From Klebsormidium nitens (lineage: Eukaryota; Streptophyta; Klebsormidiophyceae; Klebsormidiales; Klebsormidiaceae), in the NCBI GenBank assembly GCA_000708835.1, contig DF236995.1:62001-126000 (forward strand): 64,000 nt of DNA. Reading direction: 5' to 3'. Within the stretch, counting starts at the first letter, position 1; the number at the start of each line of letters is the position of its first letter. A model generated the notes under the pieces. That model was not told the DNA's origin, did no database searches, and was given only the letters and a program-made list of their open reading frames with translations. A program made the translations under genes and the position numbers. Below, one piece after another: positions 11,701 to 23,009 of the stretch.

Positions 11701-12876
11701 CTCTAAGGCCGCCATCCGTGCGCGCGGCGCTTCGTGCGGAGAAGTGGCGCGCGCGCACTTTCTCCACGAGGGACGACGACGTTCCCACGTGCCGCGACTG
11801 CGACAAGCTCTTCGCGAGTGAGGCGTCCCTGGCTAACCACAAGCAGTACCGCTGCCCCACCCCCGCAAAGGTACGTACCGACACTGGCTCTTTACCTCAA
11901 GCTTAATAAAAGTCTCCTGAACCGATTTGGAAGCTCCTTTAGGACCACCGGAAGGTGTTTAAAGGTTTATCTCAAGAGCGTGTGCCAAATTCTGATGCGA
12001 AAAGCTGTTTGAGTAAACGGGCGCGTCATATTTGTCATCCGTTCTGTACTTATCTGCAGCTTTTGGTATTGGACGGCCCCTGAGGCTTTTATTGATTGTT
12101 TTATACGAGCTTCAGAACCTATAATATATATAGGGAGTACTCGCACGTGAACGTGGCAGCCGCCTGATCACTGAGCTAATTCAGCTTCACGGAACAACGT
12201 TCCTGATTGATTTCTTGACGGTTGAACCGGCAGGGGTGGGACTCTTGACCTTTTGGGTGATTGCGTCGCCCCTTACCGTGTGCGTCAGCCCTTCAAAAAG
12301 ACGAATGCTTTCAAACCGGCCGATTGTTGGAGCGGTTGGTAATCAAACGGTATATGATTGTGGGCTTCGAGAATGAAGCGCCTATTAGTGACGTTGGATG
12401 TCACAAGATCGAAAGAGCTGCCTCAGTCCGGGACCATATGCAGCGTGCAAAATTACTCAGATCTTTCTGAGTGTACGCAAATGTGTACGCTGAAACAACG
12501 AGGTGGATGTATGCATGCCTTTTGGGCTGCGCCCAAATGCGTCTCCGATTCTCAGGATTCAGCCAGCTTGATGTCGGTCGTCAGAACCTGGGTTACAACA
12601 TCGAACCCAATGTGCTGAAATCGTTCATGTCTTGGATTTCTGCAGGACCGCGGCAGCTCGCGAAACGAGAAGAGCGAAACGTCCGCAGTCGACGTAGACC
12701 CGGACGAGGATCCGACCGTCCGCAAGAAGGCCAAATCCGGTGTCAGCGAGGGCATTCCGGCGGAAGCGAGAAGGTCCCCGGAAGATGACGTAGCTGCTGA
12801 CGTGGCTCAAGCGCTGAAGGCGATGCTAGCGAAGGGGATCAAAGCAGGGGCGCGGCTCCTGACCGAGGAGGGATGA
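8747..12876 (+). CDS. Zinc-finger family gene C (six exons, 354 aa)
   Basis: Exons: 8747-8938, 9291-9517, 10365-10467, 11011-11127, 11676-11870, 12646-12876; total 1065 nt with consistent phases. The layout matches gene B exon for exon, except that the N-terminal domain is split by an extra phase-0 intron (8939-9290) after GATY. Motifs: LMQFLDLLGATY, GFCKLVCNLM, LIPEALM, then SSGLRLSKVLTGMYAIQIYL, then VMVEDL and LPEGW. The zinc finger is C252-x2-C255-x12-H268-x4-C273 (C2HC type, where B has C2H2). The terminal exon is acidic/basic and ends in a helix, ALKAMLAKGIKAGARLL. Exon 4 of this gene and exon 3 of gene B are both 117 nt. No family name recognised; nuclear nucleic-acid binding is inferred from the finger only. 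Confidence 0.73.
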
Positions 12877-13303
12877 AGGAAAGACTGTAGTTCTGAGGAA
12901 AATTCTGAGGGAGCCAGATTTCGTGGTGCTTAACACAACAAGCCTTGTATGTTTGCACACGGTACGTGCTGGCCTTTACTTTGCATCAGTCCGGATAGAA
13001 AGGAACTTTGTGGAGAGCTTCGAACAATAATATGGACATATCCAGATCGGTGCGAACCCTTCCAAGCACCAGATCTCCACTTCTGTCTGTGGACCGAGAA
13101 CTTGAAAGAGAGCGCATCTATCGCGCCTTGAATTGGGCCTCCCACTCCAATATGCAGCCGCCCACGTAGCTTATGTGAATCGAAGCCATTAGGATGACGG
13201 CGTTTTCAGAAACGGCAGGACGCAAACGCCTTTCAAAATTTCATGCAACTCGCATGTGCATCGGAATACGTCACTAGCTGGGCTTCTTTCCATATTTCCT
13301 TAA

Positions 13304-13752
13304 AGGGTTACGACCGGCTCTGAACAGTAACCATATCCCGCGTTAAGTCGGATTCTTCCGATTCGGTCTTGTCTACTCTCTTCGGAGCTTTCGCATTGCT
13401 CAATGGATCGCTTCGCACGGAATCTGAAAGCGAGGCCTGTGATGGATTCCGGGTCAAGCCTTTGGAATCTTCGCCGGCCCTTCTGAGGACACGGAAGCAT
13501 TTCGATCTGCAGATCGCAATCGAGAGTCACGTGTGAGAGTTGACTCGCGAACACGTCCGACTTTCACACAGTATTTAGCACGAAAGCGTCTCCAAATTAG
13601 GTTGTGAATTCTGCATACATGTTTCAATCCGTTCATGCAATTGTTAAAGCTATGTTAATCAAGTCGCAACGCCCGTTAGCGAGTCTGCTTACGTGTTCAC
13701 GAGACGCCGCAGCCCTTTTGATGCCGCCTTCTTCTCGGAAGTTCTTGGCCAT
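13304..13752 (-). CDS. Weak candidate: short two-exon ORF
   Basis: A start codon at 13752 opens a 20-codon exon (MAKNFREEGGIKRAAASREH) that ends at a good GTAAGC donor (13692). A TCTGCAG acceptor near 13512 could follow. Two reading frames beyond it stay open to stops near 13304-13320, so the phase is undecided. Neither product is recognised. It could equally be chance; listed because the first exon and donor look deliberate. Confidence 0.18.
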
Positions 13753-14627
13753 TGAAACCTACGCGCTTGGAGTCAGCCCGTAGTAGTTGTACACAGTTAT
13801 TGAAGAGATTGCAGAATCAATGTGCCGCCCGCTCCAGCATTTCATTTTCCCAAATAAAAGGAGTTGTCCGAACTGCGCCCTTATCTTGATATTTCAGATT
13901 AGAATGCGCCGGCAGCTGGAAAGGCGTCCGTCGACGTCTGACTCCACCTAGACCTCCGGAGATCCTTGATCTGGACAACACCAAGCGCTGTTTTGGCAGT
14001 TCGCCGAAAGCAGCCTCTTGTTCTATGATTGCTACTTGAAGATGAGCTCGCTCCGCGTCATGGATCGTCTCTGCACGTCTCGCGGCACATTGTTCACACC
14101 CCCGCCTGGCCGTGCCGGGCGGCGTGCGCCCGACTTTCGGACTCGTTTTGTTCTTTTGTAGTTTCGATTGTATAATAAAGTTACAGACGTGGAGTGGCGC
14201 AGCACCGGGTGACCGGATTATAACTTATTAGGAACATGAAAACAGCGGTGGGACTAAGCAACTCGATGTACCAAAGTTCAGGAAGAGAGGCCAGTTCGAG
14301 GGACTGCAATACTACCCGTAATTATAAGGGCTGGCGCAATAAAAGTCCCTAGGCCTCTCCAAGCCGGGAGGACGATCAAACGACATTGCGAGGACATTGC
14401 TGCAGTTCGAGAAGCGCCTATAATGATTTGCCCATTGGCCTTATGTCGGTCGGATATGAACGATACGGTATATACCGTTCTGAGCGGCAGGCGGCTAAGC
14501 CGCGCAGATGCTCCAGCCGCGCGGCCGCGAGGTTCCAGGCCGCCGCGCGCGCCAGCCGCGGGCGGGCGCTCCCCGTGCCGCGGGTGACTCGGAGACCTTT
14601 ACTGGGGTCGGGGACCCAAATTCCGGC

Positions 14628-14989
14628 TACACCCGGGTCAACAAGTTTTGTAACCAAACCCGGATGACGTGGCAACTCCGACGGGTTATGGTTACGAGAT
14701 TAAATGGTTATTCATGNNNNNNNNNNNNNNNNNNNNNNNNNNNNNNNNNNNNNNNNNNNNNNNNNNNNNNNNNNNNNNNNNNNNNNNNNNNNNNNNNNNN
14801 NNNNNNNNNNNNNNNNNNNNNNNNNNNNNNNNNNNNNNNNNNNNNNNNNNNNNNNNNNNNNNNNNNNNNNNNNNNNNNNNNNNNNNNNNNNNNNNNNNNN
14901 NNNNNNNNNNNNNNNNNNNNNNNNNNNNNNNNNNNNNNNNNNNNNNNNNNNNAAAAACCTCAGGTACAAAACTTATTGACCCGGGTGTA
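14628..14989. mobile_element. Probable TIR element interrupted by assembly gap
   Basis: The left arm (14628-14655) and right arm (14963-14989) are imperfect inverted repeats of about 27 bp built on CACCCGGGTCAAYAAGTTTT. TA dinucleotides sit just outside the CACCCGGG ends on both sides, as expected for a TA target-site duplication (Tc1/mariner-like or MITE). Nearly all of the interior is unknown. Family assignment is inference. Confidence 0.6.
14717..14952. other. Run of 236 N (assembly gap)
   Basis: Unresolved bases. The gap sits inside the inverted repeat described for 14628-14989; a hairpin-forming element is a likely reason for failed sequencing or assembly. Reading frames drawn through it are meaningless. 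Confidence 0.98.
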
Positions 14990-15609
14990 TTCCAAGTGTG
15001 CACTGTGTGGTGCATTGGGTGACCGATCGGCGATGACCTGCACCCCGCTGCTTGTGACGTCAGGGCGTTCACGCTGTGCGTCATCATGCAACTTCCAATC
15101 AATAGACACTGCGGCAGATTGCGCCTCATGTAGAACGGAGGGATCACCCTGTAAATTGTAATCATTGAGTGGTCCGAGGGACGGCGAGTGTCCTCCCGCA
15201 ACGCATGCGTCGATCTTTCAATGGCATGCAGGAGACTGCCGCAGGGTTCACGAATCAGAATGTACCTTGCAAGGGCACATGGTGCAACGGCAGGGGGCAT
15301 CATGCTTGCTGGCGAGAATTAACCAAATGGTCAATGCTGAATGAGCACTGCGACAATCACCCTTTGCGAATGGCGCTGCAAACGCTTTCATTCTACAGTA
15401 GTACCGCCTGCTTAGGATAGGTATACAATCACCCTCAATTGAAAACTTCTCATTCAAGAGCAATCATGCGTTGCATGCATCGCCAGAAAGCAGGACTTTA
15501 CGAACCATTTAAACGTTTAAACGGTCAGGGAGCTGGTCCTTGCCTGCACCAAGAAGAGGTTAACCAGAGTCGAAGCCGGGACGCTAGAGCTCTTACTCAA
15601 TGCACAATC

Positions 15610-15647
15610 ATTGGGCCTTGTGGACAGAGCAACGAGGAGGTATAAAG
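15610..15647 (+). promoter_or_regulatory. Likely core promoter of secreted Cys protein gene
   Basis: TATAAAG at 15641-15647 lies about 200 bp before the start codon at 15840, and an ATTGG (inverted CCAAT box) lies about 30 bp upstream of it at 15610-15614. Spacing suits a TATA promoter with a leader of roughly 165 nt. Assigned from sequence only. Confidence 0.45.
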
Positions 15648-15839
15648 AGCGTCTTTCAAATTCCCCCGGCCATCTCAAACCAGCAGGCAGTTGCTCCTCT
15701 CTTTGAAAACACATTCAGCAAACTGCCGCAGCACCACCTATTTCAAAGCAGTACAGCGCTCCTTCCCAGCTGGTTTCCCAGACAGATTTCCAGCTCCACT
15801 TTGCTGAGACCCTCTGGTGTCAAGCTGCTCGGCAAAGCA

Positions 15840-18800
15840 ATGGCGCACATTGCGATCGGGGGGCCCTTGTGTCTGCTGCTCGTGCTGGCCGCACTCGCCA
15901 GCCATGTCTCTGCAGCTGACTCTGTGCTCGGAGCGTCCTTCAGTGCGTTCGGAGGAAACCGCAAGCTGCTGCAGTCTGGTTCTTCTGGTGAGCTTCAGCT
16001 GACGTTTGCGCACTGCTCATGCTGAGGCATTTGCTCCATCAGTCAATTGCTGGCGTCCTCTCTAGGTGTTTGAAATTGCGCACTGCTCATGTTTGAGGCA
16101 TTTAGGCCTTCAGTCACATTCCAACACTCTCCCTTGTAGAGAAACGAGCTGCACGCTGGTTTTTGAGCTGTTGACATGCTAAGTCTGGAACACAGCCAAA
16201 ATACTTCCTGCAAATAACAGACCAATATGGGAAACCCCAGAGGAAACAGTCGGATGGAGTAACAGAAATTTCTGAGGCTCTGTGCACTCAGGCCAAAGCA
16301 TGCACTCAGGAACTAGGCAGCAAGATGTGACTCTAACCTGACTATTCCAATCGTTGTTTCTTACTGAAAGATTAGTGCCAAGATTTGCCAGAGCTTACCA
16401 CCCGTGGTTAGGCATTTCGGAGCTGGTATGTGACAAGAGCTGAGGTCTTCAATTACTAACTTCGCGAGGGACAAGCGAGAAACCAGCATGAATCAGGATC
16501 GTATCATGCTCGTCACTTGCAGCTTCCCGATTGAGTCCAGTTGGGTGAGAGCCCAGTACAGTACTAATTTCTTCCAAGCTTTTATCGCAAATCATATCAC
16601 CGCAGCACAATGCAGCTTTTCCAACAAACAACACCTTCTATTTCCTCCGTATTTCTTTTCTTTGTCCAGAAACTCTTTTGCACTCAAGCTCTCGTGCTGA
16701 ACCACGTTTTCTGGCTGCAGGCTCCACCGTCTTTGGTACCCCACCTGCGGGCACTTTGGTTGTGACCTGGAACCCGGTTCCAGCGAAGCACTCCGACAGC
16801 CCCGACTTTGGAAAAATCACAAGCCCCCCGTACCAGTATGACTGGTTGAACATGTGAGCTTCTGTATGGCTGCAGGAATACATCAAGTTTCATGGAAGGC
16901 CCTAGAGATGGCATGCTATTAACCATTACAATTGTGTCAAGCGTCTGCGTGACCCTTGGCAGTGCGAATGAATGCTGCGTAAGCGGCTACCAGAAGGGAA
17001 ACCAACATGCATGAATCTTTGCATTACGTACCTCAAAACGAGCCGTGTGGTTTGCATCGATGCAGTAACGCAGATCAGCAAAATGCTTGGTTGAAGTGGC
17101 ATTCTGGACCTGTGCAAACCCGGCCGGCCAAACAAACCCCCAGGCTGATTTTAATGCACAGAGGTCTGATTGGCCACTGGCTTGAAAAGTGCAAGTCTTT
17201 GTTGAGTCCTTCCCCAACAATTCATACGCATGAGTTTAATCTGCGATTACCAAAGCCAGGAGCATGGGAACTTATCCGTGTCACCGCTTCGTATCTGTCC
17301 CTGGCCTTCAAGAAGCATCTTGCCACCTCCCCCGAACTCAAATTTCTGCTCCTCCTTCCAACAGATACCCCATTTCGTCAAGCTGTGAGAACTGCACGGA
17401 TTTGTGGTTCTACCCCGTTGAGGCTTACGTGGCGGGCTCCAACGGCCAGAAGACGCAGCTGACGTCATCAGGGGGCTGTGACATCGCCACCCGGCAGTAT
17501 CCGGACCTTGGCAGTTTGTTCACGTAAGCAGTCTACTTTCCTCTTTTGTCTATCTCCGGGTCCTATCTTATAGTACCTTCTGTCGAGGTTGTCTTTGCAA
17601 CCCTTGAACGCGTTTGCTTGTTTGCATCACGGTCACGTCGTCAGCTGTCGACTTCTCTCTTGAGATCTGTGACCTCCTCAACATGTACCAACAATAGAGG
17701 AGAGACATCGGCTTCTCAGCGCCTGCCTGCAGCAAAAGGCGTCTTGCATGCCCTATTCCGTTTAAAAGCTTTTACAAAAGAGGGTTTTCGGCGCTTAATT
17801 CTAGTCGATTGCGGGCTGATCAACTCGTGGATTCCCTCATGACCAAAGTCGAGCAATACCCAAAGAGCAGCCCACTTCTTGGTTAAGAAACCAGATTTTG
17901 TCTGGTTGACCACCCTGATTAAATGCCAATCCCTTCCTTTGTGACGGGGAAGCTAAATCTTCCGTTCAGCCGAAGTACCAGACTCGTAACTGGCTATACA
18001 GCGTCCTTAGCAGCCAAACCCTTCTTGTTCAAAACAAAGCTAAACCCTCCGCTTGTCCCTTTGTGCGTGCAGCTCTTGCACCGGTTCCTTCAGCGTCCCC
18101 AACAACGGAACCCTCGCGGTAACCCAGGTTTGGGACCTGCTGGTCGCCTCAGACGATCTGCAGTTCCAAGTTCCAACCCCGCTCGCCTACTTTAACTGCA
18201 TCGCGTTCTTCTTCGGGGGCGCTTCCACGCCTTCTGCGGGCCTCACGAACTTCCAGGCGTCCTTCGACACTGGGCCGATCCCAATCAAACGTGAGCCCAC
18301 TTTTCTGATTGGGAAATCCTGACCGTTCTGATTAGAGAAAGCTTCGCCACTGAGTCCACCTCCTTAAACCGTGAGCCCTAGTTCGTGATTTGTAACGTTC
18401 CAAACTCTGCATAGGCCAGGGATCGGGAGTAATCAACCCGATGCGTCATGAGGTGAGGGCCGGATAGATAGGCATTAACAAGTTCATCCTCCGACACAAG
18501 GGCGGATCCCAATGAAACGTGAGCTGTATTTGATGAACCTCAATACCCAGGGCTCAACTATGAAAGTCTGGGGCTGGATTCGTCGGTCTAATGCTCTTTT
18601 TGACGTTTGAGTGAGGGTTGAATGATACGAGGGGGTGACAAATTAGGGCCGATCCCATCAAACGGAAGCGCTGTTTTGCGGTACCGCTACTCGCTAAGAA
18701 CCTCCCCGTTTTATACTTCCCATCAACCTGCTGCATTGATCTGATCGTAGTCGACCAGATAAAAGGTCGGACACGCTTTGCTCCAAAACACACTGCCTCG

Positions 18801-21758
18801 CATCGAATCGCAATCTCGCACGCCGAATGGGGCCGTTCTTCGCCGGGCCTGCTTGTCGTCCGCTTCCACTTCACCAAACAGTCCGCTCAATCGGGAAGTC
18901 TACAGCAAAGTCGGAAGGTGTTTTGCTTTGAGAAGTTCGCCTCATTTGGTTTGTAACGTACTTTTTCCCAAGGTTGACTGGAAAGGAACTGCGCGAGCAA
19001 GGGGATCCTATTTCTAGACGAAAGCTGTGCTTGTGAGCTGACACGTGTCGCCTTGTCTTCCGCAGCCTCGACGAGCAACAATCTCCCCCCCACCTTCAGC
19101 AACATCGGGTTCGAGTCGCTCCCATTCACGGAGACGGGAGCGCTCACTTTCAAGAGCATCAACATGCGGCTGTCGTACGATCCCCCCGTTCCCGTTCAAA
19201 GCTTTGGCTGGTCTCTCCCGTACACTCACTGCACTTTCTCGGGCGTCCAGAACGTGGCGGTTCAGAGCGGTGAGTGGTCGCCGCGAAGTGTCTCTGGTGT
19301 GATTCAGTCCTGACTCATTCCGAGAGTTTTCCAGCGACCACCTGACTGGCCAGAGTGGTTAAGCGGTCGCCGCTGAGATTGTTCAGTGTTATTCAATTTC
19401 GGAAGCATTCCGTACACTCACTGCAAATTTTCGGGGGTCCAGAACGTGGCGGTCCAGAGCGGTGAGCGGTCGCCGCTAAGTGTTTCTAGTGTCACTTGAG
19501 ACTGGTGTATTGTCTGTTTCTTTGAGCGACCCGCCGACTATTTGGAGCGGTGAGTGGTCGCCGGTGAGTATTTCTGATGCAAAAACTTAAGACTGATCAG
19601 ATCCTTTCAAGCGACCAGATACTGTCCAGCTCGATCTTCGATACGTACGTGGTCGCTCGATACGTGTCCTTCGGTGTGGTTCAAATTGCATGGATATTTG
19701 CGAGGTCGGCCGTCCTTTGTTTTCAGGGAAGCGGCCGGGAAATCAAAGCAAGCCAACCGATTTAGTTGATTATCGATACTGGTTTTGCGAATCCTGTAGC
19801 ACTTAGTACCGAGCTACTCTTCTGGGCTCTCGACCGTCCAAACTGCGATTCCACTGTGGACGGATCGTTAGCCGGTAGCGGAGCCCGAAACTGTGGTATT
19901 CCTGTGGAAGTCTCAGCCGCGACCGAGTCCGAGATGGGTATAATAGTGATGGCTGGGAAGTTTGCATTTCCTTTGTCTTTGATTGATGAACGGGCTGCAT
20001 TCTTACCTGGCCAAAAGGTTCTCAAATTCGAAAGCTGCGTGTAATTTGGGTATAAGTTGAGTAGCCAGAGTCAACGAAATATGCAGAACGGATATGAGCC
20101 TTTAGCTCATGGTTCCAGTTCCTCATTCACGTCTGATTAAGCATCCTCAGCACTTACCAGATCTTTGCTTTCAAAGTGACAGCACGAAGCGTGGTTATTG
20201 CTCCGATGGGAATCGTTTTGATCGAGAATCTGAATACAAATAGCAGGGGTAATCCCGACCGGCCAAGGCAGCGCCCTGCTAACGATACTTTTGGCCCACA
20301 TGCTCGACTAAGGTTATTTCTTTACGTTGCAGTGGCGGTTCCGCCAGTCGCAGCTCCGCCAACGGGGCAACTTGTCGGAGGCACGTGTGACCCTCGGTCA
20401 TCAAAGCCCAACCAGGTATGCCAAATATCTCTCTTTCTTCTTCTAGAAAACATGTTTCCCACCGTCTTTGCCACAGCGACGCTCTGTACGGACTTCAGTC
20501 GGTTGAAGTTAAACAAGCAACAAGACGCACTTAGGATGCACCTAATTCGGTAGACGTGATGTTCTGCTTAATTCTCGGGCCCCTGAATCTCGCACCCAAG
20601 GTGCTGCATAGCCAGTCTGCATCTTTAATAGGCGGATTCGACGATATGGTTACCTCGATCCTCGCCTTTGTCGGAAGTCTTCGTCGAAAACATGTCGGCT
20701 GCCGCGCGAGATTACGGCCCGGGGGCCCAAGCGTCTCTAGCTTCGGCTTCTTTCAACCGGCAGAACCACGTCCCTGGGGTCACTCGTATGATGTGTAGCT
20801 TTTTTGCAACTGACCGGAGCTGCTTCTCCCCCGGCAGTGCTTCAACGCGCCTGGCAACTCCTACGTGTGTTGCCCCGGCCAGTGCTCTGCCAATCCCGGT
20901 CCCACTCCGGCATGCGCGCCGCCCGCCCCTGCCACGCCCGGTAAGGACAACCGGTTGAGAAGGTCATGAAAATATGATAAGGAAGGCGTCACGATAAAGA
21001 CTTGAAATAAAATGTCGGGTGCAAGTTCATCGGCCAGTGGAACGGCCCTACAAGCGAGTTTCGTATACGTTCCTGTGCTTGGCCGAAGGCTCATATTTTT
21101 GCAAGCACGATCTAGGTCGAGCACAGTGCATACTGTACTATTGCATTGGGTTGCTGCATAAAGCTCGCGCGGGACGATACTGCCTCAATTCTGCGATTGC
21201 AATAAAGTACGAGGTGTACCTAATTGAATTGGTCACATCAGAAATCTAGATGCCCAGTACTCATGCCGCCGTCCTTCTGTTCAGGGGCGCTTCCGATTGG
21301 GGGCACGTGCGACCCAAACTCCAACAAGCCCAACCAGGTAAGAGTTACGAACGGCTATCCATCGAACAGAGCCTTAATGCTTGAGCAACGCTTCTACGAG
21401 CTCGTCTGGCAACTGAGCCGTTATCCTAACAGCGGTCGCGTTCGTCGAACCAGTCTGCACGGTTCAGCCAAGAGCTGCTTCTTACAGTTTGTGAAACTGG
21501 AAGAGCGTCGCTTAAATGCAGTCCCGAATACGTCTCACGGGTCTAGTTCCGGCAGACTCAGCCGACACATGACGCTTCAGTCTTGCCCCTTTACTGCGCC
21601 CTTGGGAAGAGCAGGGAGCTGGTTTCGAAGTGCTTGCTTTTCATGTGCTCACAATTTTTTGCTGACGTGTGCAGTGCTTCAACGCTGACGGGAGCTCCTC
21701 CGTCTGCTGCCCCGGGCAGTGCCCGGCGAGTACTGGCGCAAGTCCCGCTTGCAGCTGA
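15840..21758 (+). CDS. Secreted protein with two six-Cys modules (nine exons, 394 aa)
   Basis: Exons: 15840-15987, 16721-16853, 17365-17523, 18073-18290, 19066-19269, 20333-20415, 20838-20940, 21285-21337, 21675-21758; total 1185 nt, all phases consistent. Residues 1-27 form a signal peptide (hydrophobic LCLLLVLAALASHVSA). Residues ~50-287 are an unrecognised extracellular region rich in Ser, Thr, Phe and Pro, probably beta-structured, with a few Cys. The C-terminus holds two modules, each coded by an exon pair: Cys at 306, 316, 326, 327, 331, 341 and at 358, 368, 378, 379, 383, 393. Both follow C-x9-C-x9-CC-x3-C-x9-C, the C-C-CC-C-C order of knottin-like folds, with the shared words GGTCDP, KPNQCFNA and VCCPGQC. 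Probably a cell-wall or secreted protein; its activity cannot be told. Confidence 0.8.
16006..16110 (+). repeat. Short tandem duplication in intron 1
   Basis: TTGCGCACTGCTCATG followed by a TGAGGCATTT block occurs twice about 70 bp apart, just inside the first intron of the secreted Cys protein gene. Unlike the other intron arrays in this window, it does not visibly include exon sequence. Confidence 0.6.
18262..18675 (+). repeat. Exon 4 donor-edge fragments copied into intron 4
   Basis: The true exon edge (18262-18300) reads GGGCCGATCCCAATCAAAC followed by GTGAGC. Degenerate copies lie downstream in the intron near 18492-18535 (GGCGGATCCCAATGAAAC then GTGAGC) and 18645-18672 (GGGCCGATCCCATCAAAC, donor lost). 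A weaker GTGAGCCC match lies near 18368. Only the first copy is in phase with the gene. Confidence 0.6.
19217..19575 (+). repeat. Exon 5 donor-edge tandem array in intron 5
   Basis: About 50 bp of exon 5 plus about 45 bp of intron, starting CCGTACACTCACTGC and ending in the donor GCGGTGAGTGGTCGCCG, recurs at 19413-19498 with a few changes. Partial copies lie near 19344-19395 and 19530-19575, the latter again with GCGGTGAGTGGTCGCC. Extra copies lie in the intron after the authentic edge and retain donor-like sequences. Confidence 0.8.
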
Positions 21759-23009
21759 TCTGCGAGCGTATATGCTATATGATATTGATCATTGCCAGTC
21801 AACCACCTATAGGCAGCCGCCCATAACCAATAAGGACCCAAGACCGGCACAACCCCACCGGCATATATCGTTGCATGCACGTACGGTAGTTGGTGCAGGA
21901 AAACTCCGTTGAATACTTGTTCATTGGATATCCGATCGTCTCTACGACCACCTTGCTTGGAGGCAGGACTTCACCCTCTCAGTGAGGCGGCAGCGAAGTA
22001 CTTACCCAACCTTCAGGCGCCGTCACGCTGGGAGCAGTTTTGTGGCGAGAAGATTACGTAGTTTTACTAATATCTACTTGGCGCATACGATCAAGCAACG
22101 ACTTAATAAGTTATTCAATGATTGGTACCGGGCCGGTGGAAAGCAAGTTCGGACCATGCGTGGGACTAATACCGTACACAACGTCTGTAAGTGTGCAAAG
22201 TAAGACACAGATTAGTGAAGCACGCCAGACGGTCACTTAACGGGGCATGCAATATACGCAGTACCTGTGGCCGGGCCATCATGGTAGGGGAATGGCCGGA
22301 GACGCTCAGTTCGAATCTAGCTTTAGTACGTTGCGCGAAATTATGCCATGATGCAAAAAGTCTGGATGGTGTCTGGGTTTTCAAGTTTTCAAACACGTGT
22401 AATATACAGCATGACGGGAGCTATAGTTGCCACCTCAGCCTGCACGGGCCTGGCACTGTATCGTTCGATCACATAAGAACTTAACCTGAGGCTGAGTCAT
22501 ACTTGGTCTAACTCAGCATTAATTGATTCAATTGATGCAATTCATTACGTTTCCGGTTAGACCCACTGCCACCCGAAAACTTGCATCCCCAGTTCGCGGA
22601 TTCCGCGTCCTTCCACGTCCTGGCTCTCGTCTTGAGTTGACTCGGACGGTTGAGTGATGCATCATTATAACATTGAGAAAGTGAAGAGATATGAATCGCT
22701 CTTGGGTCACTTCAACAGTCTAATCGTTCTGGCGCATGCATGACTCAGACGGTGTGTGCCTCGATCTATGACCCCTCCATGACCAGTATGTTCTGCGGCT
22801 TGGTCGGCCGCAACCATGCTAGTTTTGCAGATTCAGTTCAGCGGCTTGATCGAACTTAGATCATGGCAAGCATGCATCCAAATATGTACACACGCGCACT
22901 CGTGCAAGTTGTTCGGAAGCCTCTGCCCCTGCCCGTGACAGCTTTTGACTCTCCTCCGCAAACCTTTTCCTTCACTCGCCATTGTGTCGTATCCGCCTGC
23001 TGACGTCAA
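21759..23009. other. Intergenic, convergent genes
   Basis: Lies between the 3' ends of the secreted Cys protein (plus) and the SMARCAL1-like gene (minus). No supported gene; ORFs are short and lack motifs. A GTTCGAATC word near 22310 is not part of a foldable tRNA. Confidence 0.45.

Larger units (their letters stand above)
12877..15839. other. Mostly non-coding stretch with sequence gap
   Basis: Between gene C and the secreted Cys protein. It contains a weak two-exon minus-strand candidate (13304-13752), a very GC-rich patch (14505-14585), an inverted repeat enclosing a run of N, and the probable core promoter of the next gene. I see no other supported gene. Confidence 0.45.

Noticed and set aside
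14508-15303. ORFs spanning the N run
   Set aside because: Most of their length is unknown sequence, so they have no meaning.
22262-22335. Possible tRNA around a GTTCGAATC word
   Set aside because: The flanking bases do not form a T-stem or acceptor stem.
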